From contig JAENXM010000053.1 of assembly GCA_016649525.1 (NCBI GenBank), forward strand, positions 1 through 10,220: a stretch of DNA of 10,220 nt. The letters run 5' to 3'. Each line of letters opens with the position of its first letter. Position 1 is the first letter of the stretch. The notes beneath the pieces were generated by a model. It was not told the origin of the DNA. It saw only the letters and a program-made list of their open reading frames with translations, and made no database searches. The DNA comes from Actinomycetota bacterium (GTDB taxonomy: Bacteria > Actinomycetota > Geothermincolia > Fen-727 > Anoxymicrobiaceae). Below, in pieces: positions 1 to 6,445 of the stretch. Both the position numbers and the translations under genes were made by a program.

Positions 1-384
1 GCCGCTTCGTCCCCCGGGTTCTGTACGAGCACCCACGTCTCGAAGTCGCCCCCGGTGGAGCCCTCCGCAAGGTACCACGTGCCCGCCAGCGCCGAGGTCC
101 CTATGGACTCGCTGCCGCCGCGGCGCCCGTTCCAGTAAACCGCCCTCTCCGCGACCACCGGCACCGAGGACTCGACCTTTGTGGAGACCTCCCAGGTGCC
201 GGGCACGGTATCGGCCACGTATACGCTCTCGCGCCTGCCCGCTCCCAGGGAGAACTCCGGACCCTGGATTTCTCCTGAATCCGTCATGTAGGTTATCTCG
301 ACGTTAGCCGCTTCGTCCCCCGGGTTCTGTACGAGCACCCACGTCTCGAAGTCGCCCCCGGTGGAGCCCTCCGCAAGGTACCAC
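1..384 (-). repeat. Tandem in-frame coding repeat, 306-nt period (second unit truncated by window edge)
   Basis: Bases 1-78 and 307-384 are identical over all 78 positions, offset by exactly 306 nt (102 codons). In the protein this is one full unit (residues 467-568, bases 78-383) followed by the start of a second (residue 569 on, bases 77-1). The unit begins WYLAEGSTGGDFETWVLVQN and ends near SALAGT, and is predicted to be beta-rich. Repeats of this type occur at the C-termini of secreted actinobacterial proteins, to my recollection. The complete DNA identity suggests recent unit duplication or gene conversion. More copies may lie beyond the edge. Confidence 0.9.
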
Positions 385-1781
385 TGGCTGGAGGTGTCAG
401 CCGACGCGAAAGCGAGTGAGGAGGTGAAGTCATCGAAACCGACGGAAGAGAGGTCGCTCATGTCGGATCCGGCCGCAACGCCTCTTCCCTCGAACGACTC
501 GCCCTCGTACATGGTTCCTCTGCCGCCCCTGACGACCCTTAGAGAGCTTGCCGTGTCATTGCCGACGTAGTTACCAGCCAGGCTGGAGTCGCTATCCGTG
601 AAGAGCTCCCCCCTGCCCGAGAAGCCCTGCTCGGTATAGAGTATGAGGCCGCCCGCGTCCTTTTCGGAGGTCTTGCCCCACACCTTGAACTCCCTCAAGT
701 TTCCTGTGCCGTCCCTGTTCCCCGAGGTCAGGATGCCGGGACAGATGAATTCACCTCCGCTCTGGATGTCGTACTGCTGCGTCGTGTGCTGGTGACCGGC
801 TACCGCAAGCCCCATGTAAGTCTCGTTGTACCCCTCGGCGAGAAAGGCGGTTATCGTATCGTACTCGGATGAATCGAAGCCGTGCCCCGGTATGACCATT
901 ATCGGCTCGTGACTGAACACGATGACATTCTCGGCCGCTTTGTAAGGATAGGCGTTGAAATGCTCCTTGAACCAGGCCCAGGTACCGCGACAGAGCGCGG
1001 AATCGAAGAGATCCGCCAAAGACAGGGATCCTCCCCCCGCATTGTGGTCCCTCGAGTTGAAGTCGCAGAATACGAAGTGATATCCGGCGTAGTCGAACGC
1101 GAAATTCTGGAAATACGAGTAGCAGCCCGTGTCTGGCCCCGCCAGGGTGTCCGCTTCCCCGTTCCATATCGCCGTCGTGCGAGTCCCTTCGTCCCACCCC
1201 GGAAAGTAACTCCTGAGGGCCTCAAACCGGCTGTCGAAGATCTCTTTGAAGTACTGGTCGCCGCATGGCTCGTTACACTCCGTCGAAGTGGTATGCGGCC
1301 AGAGGTCGTGGTTGCCGGGAATGGGTACATAGGGGACCACGAGCGTGTCGAGGATCTCTTTTGCCTTCATGAACTCGGACTTCTCGGCGCTGTCTGTGAT
1401 ATCGCCGGTAACGACAACGAATTCTAACGACATCGAGTCGTGGTTCGTGTTTATCCAGTCGACCGTAGACCTTAGGAGTTCGGCCGACGAACCTATGTCT
1501 CCGGGAGGAGGGGCGTCGTCGTAGCCGGCGGTCCCGTAATCCCCCAACCCCTGGCCTATGTGCAGGTCCGTTATCTGAGCGTAGGAAAAAACCTGTCCCG
1601 TCTCGGGTATGTCACTGTTCTGCGAGTAGCTCGAGACCGCGGGGGTCGCCGCTGAGGCACGTGTCGCGGACAAGAAGGGGGTGAGTATAAACACAGCGAG
1701 CGCAAGAACCATTGCGGTAGCTACCATTCTGGACACACGCGAAACCGATCTCATATCTGACTTTTTTGAATCCGGATGCAT
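1..1781 (-). CDS. Secreted calcineurin-like metallophosphoesterase with beta/gamma-crystallin-like domain and C-terminal repeats (partial, 3' end outside window)
   Basis: 593 codons are visible and the frame is still open at the left edge. Residues 1-45 form a signal peptide: basic start, hydrophobic stretch near 20-38, likely cut after ASA (about 42-44). Residues 65-335 carry the metallophosphoesterase motifs in order: TDLHIG (D72, H74), TGDITD (D127), PGNHD (N157, H158), FSHEP (H291) and GHQH (H330, H332), so the two-metal phosphoesterase site appears complete. Residues about 378-460 resemble a two-Greek-key beta/gamma-crystallin domain, with NDTASS (408-413) and DDFTSS (450-455) matching the (N/D)(N/D)xx(S/T)S calcium motif. 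From residue 467 come about 102-residue repeats beginning WYLAEGSTGG. The protein probably acts outside the membrane on a phosphate ester; the substrate is unknown. The ATG at 1781 is preferred to the in-frame ATG at 1754 because GGAG lies 5 nt upstream. The metallophosphoesterase call is firm, the crystallin call moderate. Confidence 0.9.
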   Translation of the reverse strand, partial: MHPDSKKSDMRSVSRVSRMVATAMVLALAVFILTPFLSATRASAATPAVSSYSQNSDIPETGQVFSYAQITDLHIGQGLGDYGTAGYDDAPPPGDIGSSAELLRSTVDWINTNHDSMSLEFVVVTGDITDSAEKSEFMKAKEILDTLVVPYVPIPGNHDLWPHTTSTECNEPCGDQYFKEIFDSRFEALRSYFPGWDEGTRTTAIWNGEADTLAGPDTGCYSYFQNFAFDYAGYHFVFCDFNSRDHNAGGGSLSLADLFDSALCRGTWAWFKEHFNAYPYKAAENVIVFSHEPIMVIPGHGFDSSEYDTITAFLAEGYNETYMGLAVAGHQHTTQQYDIQSGGEFICPGILTSGNRDGTGNLREFKVWGKTSEKDAGGLILYTEQGFSGRGELFTDSDSSLAGNYVGNDTASSLRVVRGGRGTMYEGESFEGRGVAAGSDMSDLSSVGFDDFTSSLAFASADTSSQWYLAEGSTGGDFETWVLVQNPGDEAANVEITYMTDSGEIQGPEFSLGAGRRESVYVADTVPGTWEVSTKVESSVPVVAERAVYWNGRRGGSESIGTSALAGTWYLAEGSTGGDFETWVLVQNPGDEA

Positions 1782-1786
1782 GAGCG

Positions 1787-1790
1787 CTCC
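1787..1790 (-). promoter_or_regulatory. Shine-Dalgarno site for the metallophosphoesterase gene
   Basis: GGAG on the minus strand stands 5 nt before the ATG at 1781. The second in-frame ATG at 1754 has only A-rich sequence before it. This favours the longer start and a 44-residue signal peptide. An AT-rich TATATT lies directly upstream, but no matching -35 element is evident. Confidence 0.55.
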
Positions 1791-1960
1791 AATATACTAA
1801 TGATCCTCAATATAGATATCGGCAGGCAAAAGCGCCTACTTCATGGCACCACTTGAAAATCACCCATTGAGACCATTGTCCTCTAACACCACATATGGGC
1901 ACTTGGTACTCCGAAGCACTCGTTGGGTTCTCATATCGATCAGGCATGAGTGATTACGGG

Positions 1961-2746
1961 TCAATAGAGGATGTGGCTGGAAAAAGCATCGTCCCTGATC
2001 CCCAGCCTAGTGAGAGCGAAATCGTATCTCACGGGATCATCGGGCGCGATCTCCTTGAATCTCGCCGTTATCTCGAGCGCCGTGCCGAGGTCCGCCTGTT
2101 TCCGTTTCGTCATGCCGTACTTGTAGCAGATCTTGTGCATGTGCGTGTCGAGGGGGACCACAAGCTTCGACAGCGGCACGCCCTCCCAACCACCGGGATC
2201 GACTTCGTCTTTCCGGACAAGCCACCTCAAGAACAGGTTCAGTCTCTTGCACGCGCTGCCTCCATCCGGCGAAGGGAGGTGGAACTCGCAGGAACCTCCG
2301 GACTCTTCCGATACCTCTGCCACGAAAGATGACAGCGCCGGGATCACGGTCTCATAACCTGCATTCATCTTCGATGCGAAACATGCATTGAGCGAACCGT
2401 ACCGCTCGATAACCGTCTTCACTCCCGCCAGTACACGTGCCAGGTCCTGTCCGGTCGTCATCCTGTGCTTTAAGCCGGACAGCTTCATCTCGAGCGAGCG
2501 GGGAGAAGAGGCCCGGAGGAAGACGGCGGGTGCCGGCCCCATCCGCTCGAGGACGGCCGCCACGCTCTTTATTATCTGCGCGACCTTCCCGTACGCGAGC
2601 GATGAAGCGACGAGAGCGACGATCTCGCGGTCGGCAAGTTCGTCATAGTCGTAAAGAAACTCCAGCGGGTCGGGGTGGACGAACTCTCTGCGGTTGTACC
2701 TGTCATAGAGTCCTTCGAGCGTTTCTCTGTCGATTCCGGCTGCCAC
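1961..2746 (-). CDS. TIGR02757 family protein (DUF2400)
   Basis: 261 residues, about the usual family length. Family hallmarks recognised: YNRREFVHPDPLEFLYDY (17-34), SSLAYGKVAQI (48-58), KRLNLFLRWLVR (167-178), DPGGW (183-187), PLDTHMHK (198-205) and DPVRYDFALTRLGIRDD (237-253). The family has no established biochemical function. The PLDTH segment resembles the P-V-D-T-H loop that carries the catalytic Asp of HhH-GPD DNA glycosylases such as MutY and Nth, and K167 lies 33 residues before D200; the link is inference. No signal peptide or membrane segment is seen, so it is probably cytosolic. The GTG start at 2746 shares its first G with the TAG stop of the upstream ferritin-like gene (TAGTG), and a GGAAGAAGGG stretch just upstream may serve as ribosome site. 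The two genes are probably co-transcribed and translationally coupled. Confidence 0.9.
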   Translation of the reverse strand: MAAGIDRETLEGLYDRYNRREFVHPDPLEFLYDYDELADREIVALVASSLAYGKVAQIIKSVAAVLERMGPAPAVFLRASSPRSLEMKLSGLKHRMTTGQDLARVLAGVKTVIERYGSLNACFASKMNAGYETVIPALSSFVAEVSEESGGSCEFHLPSPDGGSACKRLNLFLRWLVRKDEVDPGGWEGVPLSKLVVPLDTHMHKICYKYGMTKRKQADLGTALEITARFKEIAPDDPVRYDFALTRLGIRDDAFSSHILY

Positions 2747-3045
2747 TACCCTTCTTCCTCGAGCTCGAGGATGTCGCCTTCGGTGAAGAGATAATCCTTC
2801 AGTTCGTGTGCAAAGGCCGGGTCTCTCCGCCTCAGCCGCTCGAGCAGCATCGAGGCATACTCTTTCTCCTCGTCCCTGTTATGTTCGAGTATCCCCCTCA
2901 GATCCGAATCACCTGTGGCGTTGATCCTCTGGTTGTACCAGTCTACGGCCTGTAACTCCTCTATCAATGATACAATCGCCCGGTGACGGTCCCTGGCCTC
3001 CTCGGGAATCGATTCCAGCGGCTTGTGATAAGGCTCAGCGCACAT
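2746..3045 (-). CDS. EncFtn-family (encapsulated ferritin-like) protein, short variant
   Basis: 99 residues, matching my recollection of Rhodospirillum rubrum encapsulated ferritin over most of its length: RHRAIVSLIEELQAVDWYNQR (20-40), ILEHNRDEEKE (52-62) and ELKDYLFTEG (81-90). This family forms two-helix subunits that assemble into an annular decamer and oxidise Fe(II) at a dimer-interface site. By alignment, E30, Y37 and E60 match R. rubrum E32, Y39 and E62, but the third ferroxidase ligand His65 is Tyr63 here (codon TAT at 2857-2859). Entry-site Glu34 is Gln32; Glu31 (E29) and Trp38 (W36) are kept. The protein stops about nine residues after YLFTEG and has no C-terminal encapsulin-targeting tail; no encapsulin gene is in the window. 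Iron oxidation is therefore uncertain, although the fold assignment is strong. The start is fixed by a good AGGAGG. Confidence 0.88.
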   Translation of the reverse strand: MCAEPYHKPLESIPEEARDRHRAIVSLIEELQAVDWYNQRINATGDSDLRGILEHNRDEEKEYASMLLERLRRRDPAFAHELKDYLFTEGDILELEEEG

Positions 3046-3053
3046 AGGACCTC

Positions 3054-3059
3054 CCTCCT
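3054..3059 (-). promoter_or_regulatory. Strong Shine-Dalgarno site for the EncFtn-like gene
   Basis: A consensus AGGAGG on the minus strand stands 8 nt before the ATG at 3045, the best ribosome site in the window. It settles the start of the short gene and suggests substantial translation. Confidence 0.8.
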
Positions 3060-3154
3060 TTTCCTGACGCCTTCGCTTCAGGGAACAGCCGTCATGTCTG
3101 CAAAGTCAGGTCCTTTTACCGGGCCAGATTCATCGGAAAGAAGTGCTGCGGCGG

Positions 3155-4345
3155 TTATTCCTCGATATAGTCCCGGAGCTTCCCGCTCCTTGAAGGGTGC
3201 CGGAGCTTTGAGAGGGTCTTGGACTCTATCTGGCGTATGCGTTCCCGCGTGACGCCGAAGACGCGCCCCACCTCTTCGAGCGTACGGGGCTGGCCGTCCA
3301 GCAACCCGAAGCGGAGCTGGATGACGCGCTTCTCTCTTGTGTTGAGGTCATCGAGCACTTCCTCGAGCTGCTCCTGCAGAAGCCTGAAGGCCGCGGCGTC
3401 GGCAGGGACGATCGCCCCGGAGTCCTCGATGAAATCGCCCAGGTGGCTGTCCTCCTCCTCGCCGATCGGGGTCTCGAGCGAGACCGGCTCCTGGCTTACC
3501 TTCAATATCTCGCGCACCTTTTCGGGGGAAAGCTCCATCTCGTCCGCAATCTCCCCGGGCAGGGGCTCACGCCCGAGGTCCTGAAGGAGCTGGCGCTGGA
3601 CCCTGACCAGTTTGTTTATGGTCTCGACCATGTGCACCGGAATGCGGATGGTGCGCGCCTGGTCCGCTATGGCGCGCGTTATAGCCTGGCGGATCCACCA
3701 GGTCGCGTAGGTGCTGAACTTGTAGCCCTTCTCGTAATCGAACTTCTCGACCGCGCGGATAAGCCCCAGGTTGCCCTCCTGGATGAGGTCCAGGAAGAGC
3801 ATGCCCCTCCCCACATACCTCTTCGCTATACTCACGACCAGCCTGAGGTTCGCCTCGACCAGTTTACTCTTGGCCTCGAGGCCGTCCTCCTCTATATCGT
3901 GAAGCCTCTCGACGTTCTTGGCTTTCAGCTTCTCATCCGAGGCAAGGCGCTTGGAGGCCTCCTCGCCGGCCTCGATCCGCTTCGCCAGCGACACCTCCTG
4001 CTCTGCGGTCAGGAGCGACACCTTGCCTATCTCCTTCAGGTACATGCGCACCGGGTCGTTGGTCACCGGCTGCACGGACAGGTCGAGAGCCCCCGGCGGC
4101 GCCTTGGCGGGACGGCCCCTGCCCTCCGCCTCCATCTCCTCCTTGATCTCGTCGACCGCCTCGTCCGTTATCTCTATGCCGCTGTCCGACAGGAGCACGA
4201 ACACGCTGTCGACCTGGTCCGGGGTGAGCTCTACTGTTTTCAGGCGATCGACGATCTCATCGGTGGTCAGGAAGCCTTTTTCCTTCCCCCACACGGAGAG
4301 CTCGCGCACTTCTTCTATATCGAGGTCTTTCCATTCATCTGACAT
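3155..4345 (-). CDS. rpoD: RNA polymerase primary sigma factor (sigma-70, group 1)
   Basis: 396 residues from the ATG at 4345. Region 1.1-like N-terminus is residues 1-75 (DEIVDRL, then an acidic segment), followed by a linker rich in Arg, Pro and Ala. Region 1.2 begins DPVRMYLKEIG (97-107). Region 2 spans about 157-240 and includes NLRLVVSIAKRYVGRGM, DLIQEGNLGLIRAVEKFD and the -10 recognition helix YKFSTYATWWIRQAITRA. Region 3 is about 241-320. Region 4 ends with the -35 helix-turn-helix TLEEVGRVFGVTRERIRQIE and the LRHPSRSGKLRDY tail. It directs core polymerase to housekeeping promoters. A longer frame opens at a GTG (4405), but its extra 20 residues are Gly/Pro/Arg-rich and unlike sigma factors, so I chose the ATG. 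A GGTGA stands 10 nt before it. It lies 87 nt downstream of dnaG, as in the classic dnaG–rpoD macromolecular-synthesis arrangement. Confidence 0.97.
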   Translation of the reverse strand: MSDEWKDLDIEEVRELSVWGKEKGFLTTDEIVDRLKTVELTPDQVDSVFVLLSDSGIEITDEAVDEIKEEMEAEGRGRPAKAPPGALDLSVQPVTNDPVRMYLKEIGKVSLLTAEQEVSLAKRIEAGEEASKRLASDEKLKAKNVERLHDIEEDGLEAKSKLVEANLRLVVSIAKRYVGRGMLFLDLIQEGNLGLIRAVEKFDYEKGYKFSTYATWWIRQAITRAIADQARTIRIPVHMVETINKLVRVQRQLLQDLGREPLPGEIADEMELSPEKVREILKVSQEPVSLETPIGEEEDSHLGDFIEDSGAIVPADAAAFRLLQEQLEEVLDDLNTREKRVIQLRFGLLDGQPRTLEEVGRVFGVTRERIRQIESKTLSKLRHPSRSGKLRDYIEE

Positions 4346-4373
4346 AAGAAATACGTCACCACCTCTGCGCCCC

Positions 4374-4406
4374 GGTGCACCCGGGCGCCCCCCGAGGCCG
4401 GGCACC
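4374..4406 (-). other. GC-rich hairpin in the dnaG–rpoD gap (rpoD leader)
   Basis: Arms at 4374-4384 and 4398-4406 pair over 9 bp with a 2-nt bulge (4378-4379) and a 13-nt loop. No U-run follows on the minus strand, so it does not look like a simple intrinsic terminator. It could be a processing or pausing site, or a leader structure that tunes rpoD. A TACAAT hexamer lies just upstream (4421-4426, minus strand), but its best-spaced -35 is poor, so I do not call a promoter. Confidence 0.35.
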
Positions 4407-4432
4407 CGTGTTCCCTGCCAATTGTACTAACG

Positions 4433-6280
4433 TTAACGGTGGTCGTAAGGAAACTGTTCCTTTATCACCTGGTCGAGCTCAAGCAGTTGATTGCAGAGCG
4501 CGTCATACTTCTTTGGCTCGAGTTCCTTGTTGACCCTCGTCATCTCGAACTCTATCCTGCTCATACGCTTCTTGAAGAAAAGGTAACTCAACCTGTCTAA
4601 TACTTTGTCCTCGTACCCCGGGTTAGACTGCGGAGGCGGCTCTATCAGGAGCTCCGTTAAACGGCTACGCAGGCGCTCATCTTCGATGCCATCTACCAGT
4701 CGGGATATGATGGAGTTGAAATCGACCCGCAAAATATCTTCGTCGTAGACCGAGATTTCCTTTAACTTCTCGAAAATATTCTTGTAACTCTCATCAGAAA
4801 AGTATTCGGAGTCCAGGTACTGGTGCTTGATCAGCGCCTCCGGGTCGTGAAGAAGTACCCTCAAGGCCTCCTTCTCCACCTTCTGCCACATCGCAGGGAC
4901 CTCCAAGCCGGCGCCGCGCTCGGCCGGCCTCCCGGACAGACGGGAGGCTTCCCTCATGTAGACCTCAACCGTCTCCAGCGGCATGTCGAGCTGGCCCGCG
5001 ACCTTCCTCAACAGGTCGTTCCTCACCGGCCGCATGTCCTCGCTCGAGACCTTGGCTATTATAGGCACGCATCCCTCCATCGCCCTGCGGCGGCCGAGAG
5101 GCGTCGAGGTGTCGCAGCCCTCGATCTTCTTCCGGGCCGCGAAATCGAGCAGCGGTTCGGCTCTATCCTGGAACTCCCTGAAAGCGGGGGCTCCCCCTTT
5201 CTCGACAAGGGAGGCGGGATCCTCGCCGTCGGGAAGCGTGATCACCATAACCTCGATCTTGAACCTGTTCCAGAACTCGAGCGGGCGCAGGGCGGCATCC
5301 ACACCGGCCCTGTCCGCGTCGAACGCGAGATAGACCCTGTCGCAGAACCTGTTAAGGAGCTCGAAATGGTTCTCGGTCATGGCGGTGCCGAGTGTCGCGA
5401 CGGCGGGAGCGACGCCCGCCTGCCAGAGCGCGAGGAGGTCGGTGTAGCCCTCGACGACGACCGCTTCTGCGGCATCCTGGATGGCGGCCCGCGTCTGGTA
5501 GAAGCCGTAAAGCGTTCGGCCCTTCCGGTACACAGGCGTCTCGGGCGAATTCAGGTACTTCGGTTCGCCCTGCTCGGCCTTCTCCTCCATTCGTCGCCCC
5601 CCGAACGCGACCACCCTCCCGCGGTGGTCCATGATGGGGAAGATGATGCGGCTCCGGAAGATGTCGTAAACGCCGCGACCGTCTTTTTTCCCCCTGGGGC
5701 GCTCCTTCGCGACTCCCGCCGTCACCATCTCCCTCTCACTGTAGCCCTTCTTGGCGAGGAACGCGCTCAGGTTGTCCCACCCGTCGGGTGCGAACCCGAG
5801 GTGGAACGTGTCGATCACACCATCCTCCAGCCCGCGTCCCTTCAGGTAGGACAACGCCTTTTTGCCGTTCTCGGTCTCCGTTAGCAGGTAATGGAAATAG
5901 TCGGCGGCCGTCTGGTTGAGCGTATAGAGGCGGTCTCTCTCTGTCCGCCTTTTCATGTCGTCGGGGCTCACGGTCTCGTAGGAGAGCTGGTAGCCGATAC
6001 TGTCCGCAAGGCGCTCTACCGCATCGTTGAATTTGAGGCCCTCCACCTGCATGACGAAGTTGAATACGCCTCCGGAGGCTTTGCACCCGAAACAGAAATA
6101 GACGCCCTTCGCCGGGTTGACGTAGAAAGAGGGGTCCTTTTCCTGGTGAAAGGGGCAAGGGCCCCTGTACTCCCGGCCGGACTTCTTGAGCGGGACGTAT
6201 TCGGATATCATCCGTACGATGTCGGTGCGCTCCCGCACCGCATCGATGTCGGAATCCTTGATTCTGCCTCCGGGGGACAA
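4433..6280 (-). CDS. dnaG: DNA primase DnaG
   Basis: 615 residues, normal for bacterial DnaG, which makes the RNA primers for chromosome replication at the fork with the replicative helicase. The N-terminal zinc-binding domain shows CPFH (C42, H45) and CFGC (C63, C66). The RNA polymerase core contains RSRIIFPIMDHRGRVVAFGG (209-228). The TOPRIM fold has VVVEGYTDLLAL (E277, D281) and FDADRAG (D321, D323), the metal-binding acidic residues. The C-terminal 150 residues are charged and helical, as expected for the helicase-interaction domain. The start is TTG: an in-frame TGA lies four codons upstream, AGAGGT stands 4 nt before it, and the protein then begins with the usual helix (DIDAVRERTDIV). 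It is followed by rpoD and separated from dgt by a palindromic element. Confidence 0.97.
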   Translation of the reverse strand: MSPGGRIKDSDIDAVRERTDIVRMISEYVPLKKSGREYRGPCPFHQEKDPSFYVNPAKGVYFCFGCKASGGVFNFVMQVEGLKFNDAVERLADSIGYQLSYETVSPDDMKRRTERDRLYTLNQTAADYFHYLLTETENGKKALSYLKGRGLEDGVIDTFHLGFAPDGWDNLSAFLAKKGYSEREMVTAGVAKERPRGKKDGRGVYDIFRSRIIFPIMDHRGRVVAFGGRRMEEKAEQGEPKYLNSPETPVYRKGRTLYGFYQTRAAIQDAAEAVVVEGYTDLLALWQAGVAPAVATLGTAMTENHFELLNRFCDRVYLAFDADRAGVDAALRPLEFWNRFKIEVMVITLPDGEDPASLVEKGGAPAFREFQDRAEPLLDFAARKKIEGCDTSTPLGRRRAMEGCVPIIAKVSSEDMRPVRNDLLRKVAGQLDMPLETVEVYMREASRLSGRPAERGAGLEVPAMWQKVEKEALRVLLHDPEALIKHQYLDSEYFSDESYKNIFEKLKEISVYDEDILRVDFNSIISRLVDGIEDERLRSRLTELLIEPPPQSNPGYEDKVLDRLSYLFFKKRMSRIEFEMTRVNKELEPKKYDALCNQLLELDQVIKEQFPYDHR

Positions 6281-6284
6281 CGTT

Positions 6285-6290
6285 ACCTCT
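6285..6290 (-). promoter_or_regulatory. Shine-Dalgarno site supporting a TTG start for dnaG
   Basis: AGAGGT on the minus strand, 4 nt before the TTG at 6280. An in-frame TGA immediately upstream excludes a longer protein. Starting at the next alternative codon (GTG, residue 15) would cut into the conserved first helix. Confidence 0.6.
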
Positions 6291-6363
6291 CAGGGATAAT
6301 CATGCGGATGCGCGGCCTTTCTGATATGTTGTTTCGACCCAGGGCTAACCAACTCCTTGCATC

Positions 6364-6442
6364 TGGGGTCAGGTCTTGAAACGTGAATTATTAAGCCGCA
6401 TGCGAGAGTAGTTATTAATTCACGTTTCAAGACCTGACCCCA
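6364..6442. repeat. Long perfect palindrome, REP/MITE-like, between dgt and dnaG
   Basis: The arms 6364-6390 and 6416-6442 are perfect reverse complements over 27 bp. A mismatch and three more pairs follow inward, leaving a loop at 6395-6411. The outer end reads TGGGGTCAGGTCTTGAAACG. It begins 3 nt after the dgt stop codon, and its AT-rich inner part differs from the surrounding genes. It contains no gene and shows no clear target-site duplication. The GGGGTCAGGTCTTG end resembles palindromes I associate with REP-associated (Y1/IS200-like) transposases in various genomes; that link is recollection only. In RNA it would form a very stable hairpin without a terminal U-run, able to protect the 3' end of ppdK–dgt mRNA or partly separate it from dnaG–rpoD. 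Confidence 0.85.
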
Positions 6443-6445
6443 TCT

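Noticed and set aside
882..1427. Long plus-strand reading frame opposite the metallophosphoesterase domain
   Set aside because: The minus strand encodes a complete set of phosphoesterase motifs here; the plus frame has no recognisable domain and is a high-GC shadow.
1824..1841. Six-pair stem (GTAGGC...GCCTGC) upstream of the phosphoesterase gene
   Set aside because: Short, includes a G-U pair and has no U-run, so neither a terminator nor an operator is supported.
3058..3085. Small inverted repeat downstream of rpoD as a terminator
   Set aside because: Only 5 bp plus a broken inner stem, and on the minus strand it is followed by A/G-rich sequence, not a U-run.
3095..3115. GTCAGGTC sequence downstream of rpoD, similar to the palindrome arm at 6364
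   Set aside because: Only about 8 bases match, which chance can easily give in a window of this size.
3443..4342. 299-codon plus-strand frame opposite rpoD
   Set aside because: Antisense to a highly conserved sigma factor; composition is Leu/Arg/His-rich as expected from reverse-complemented coding sequence.
4346..4405. 20-residue N-terminal extension of the sigma factor from a GTG at 4405
   Set aside because: An AGGGA lies near it, but the extension is low-complexity Gly/Pro/Arg encoded by the GC-rich hairpin region and does not resemble sigma factor N-termini.
4823..5884. 353-codon plus-strand frame opposite dnaG
   Set aside because: Antisense shadow of the primase catalytic core; no domain recognised.
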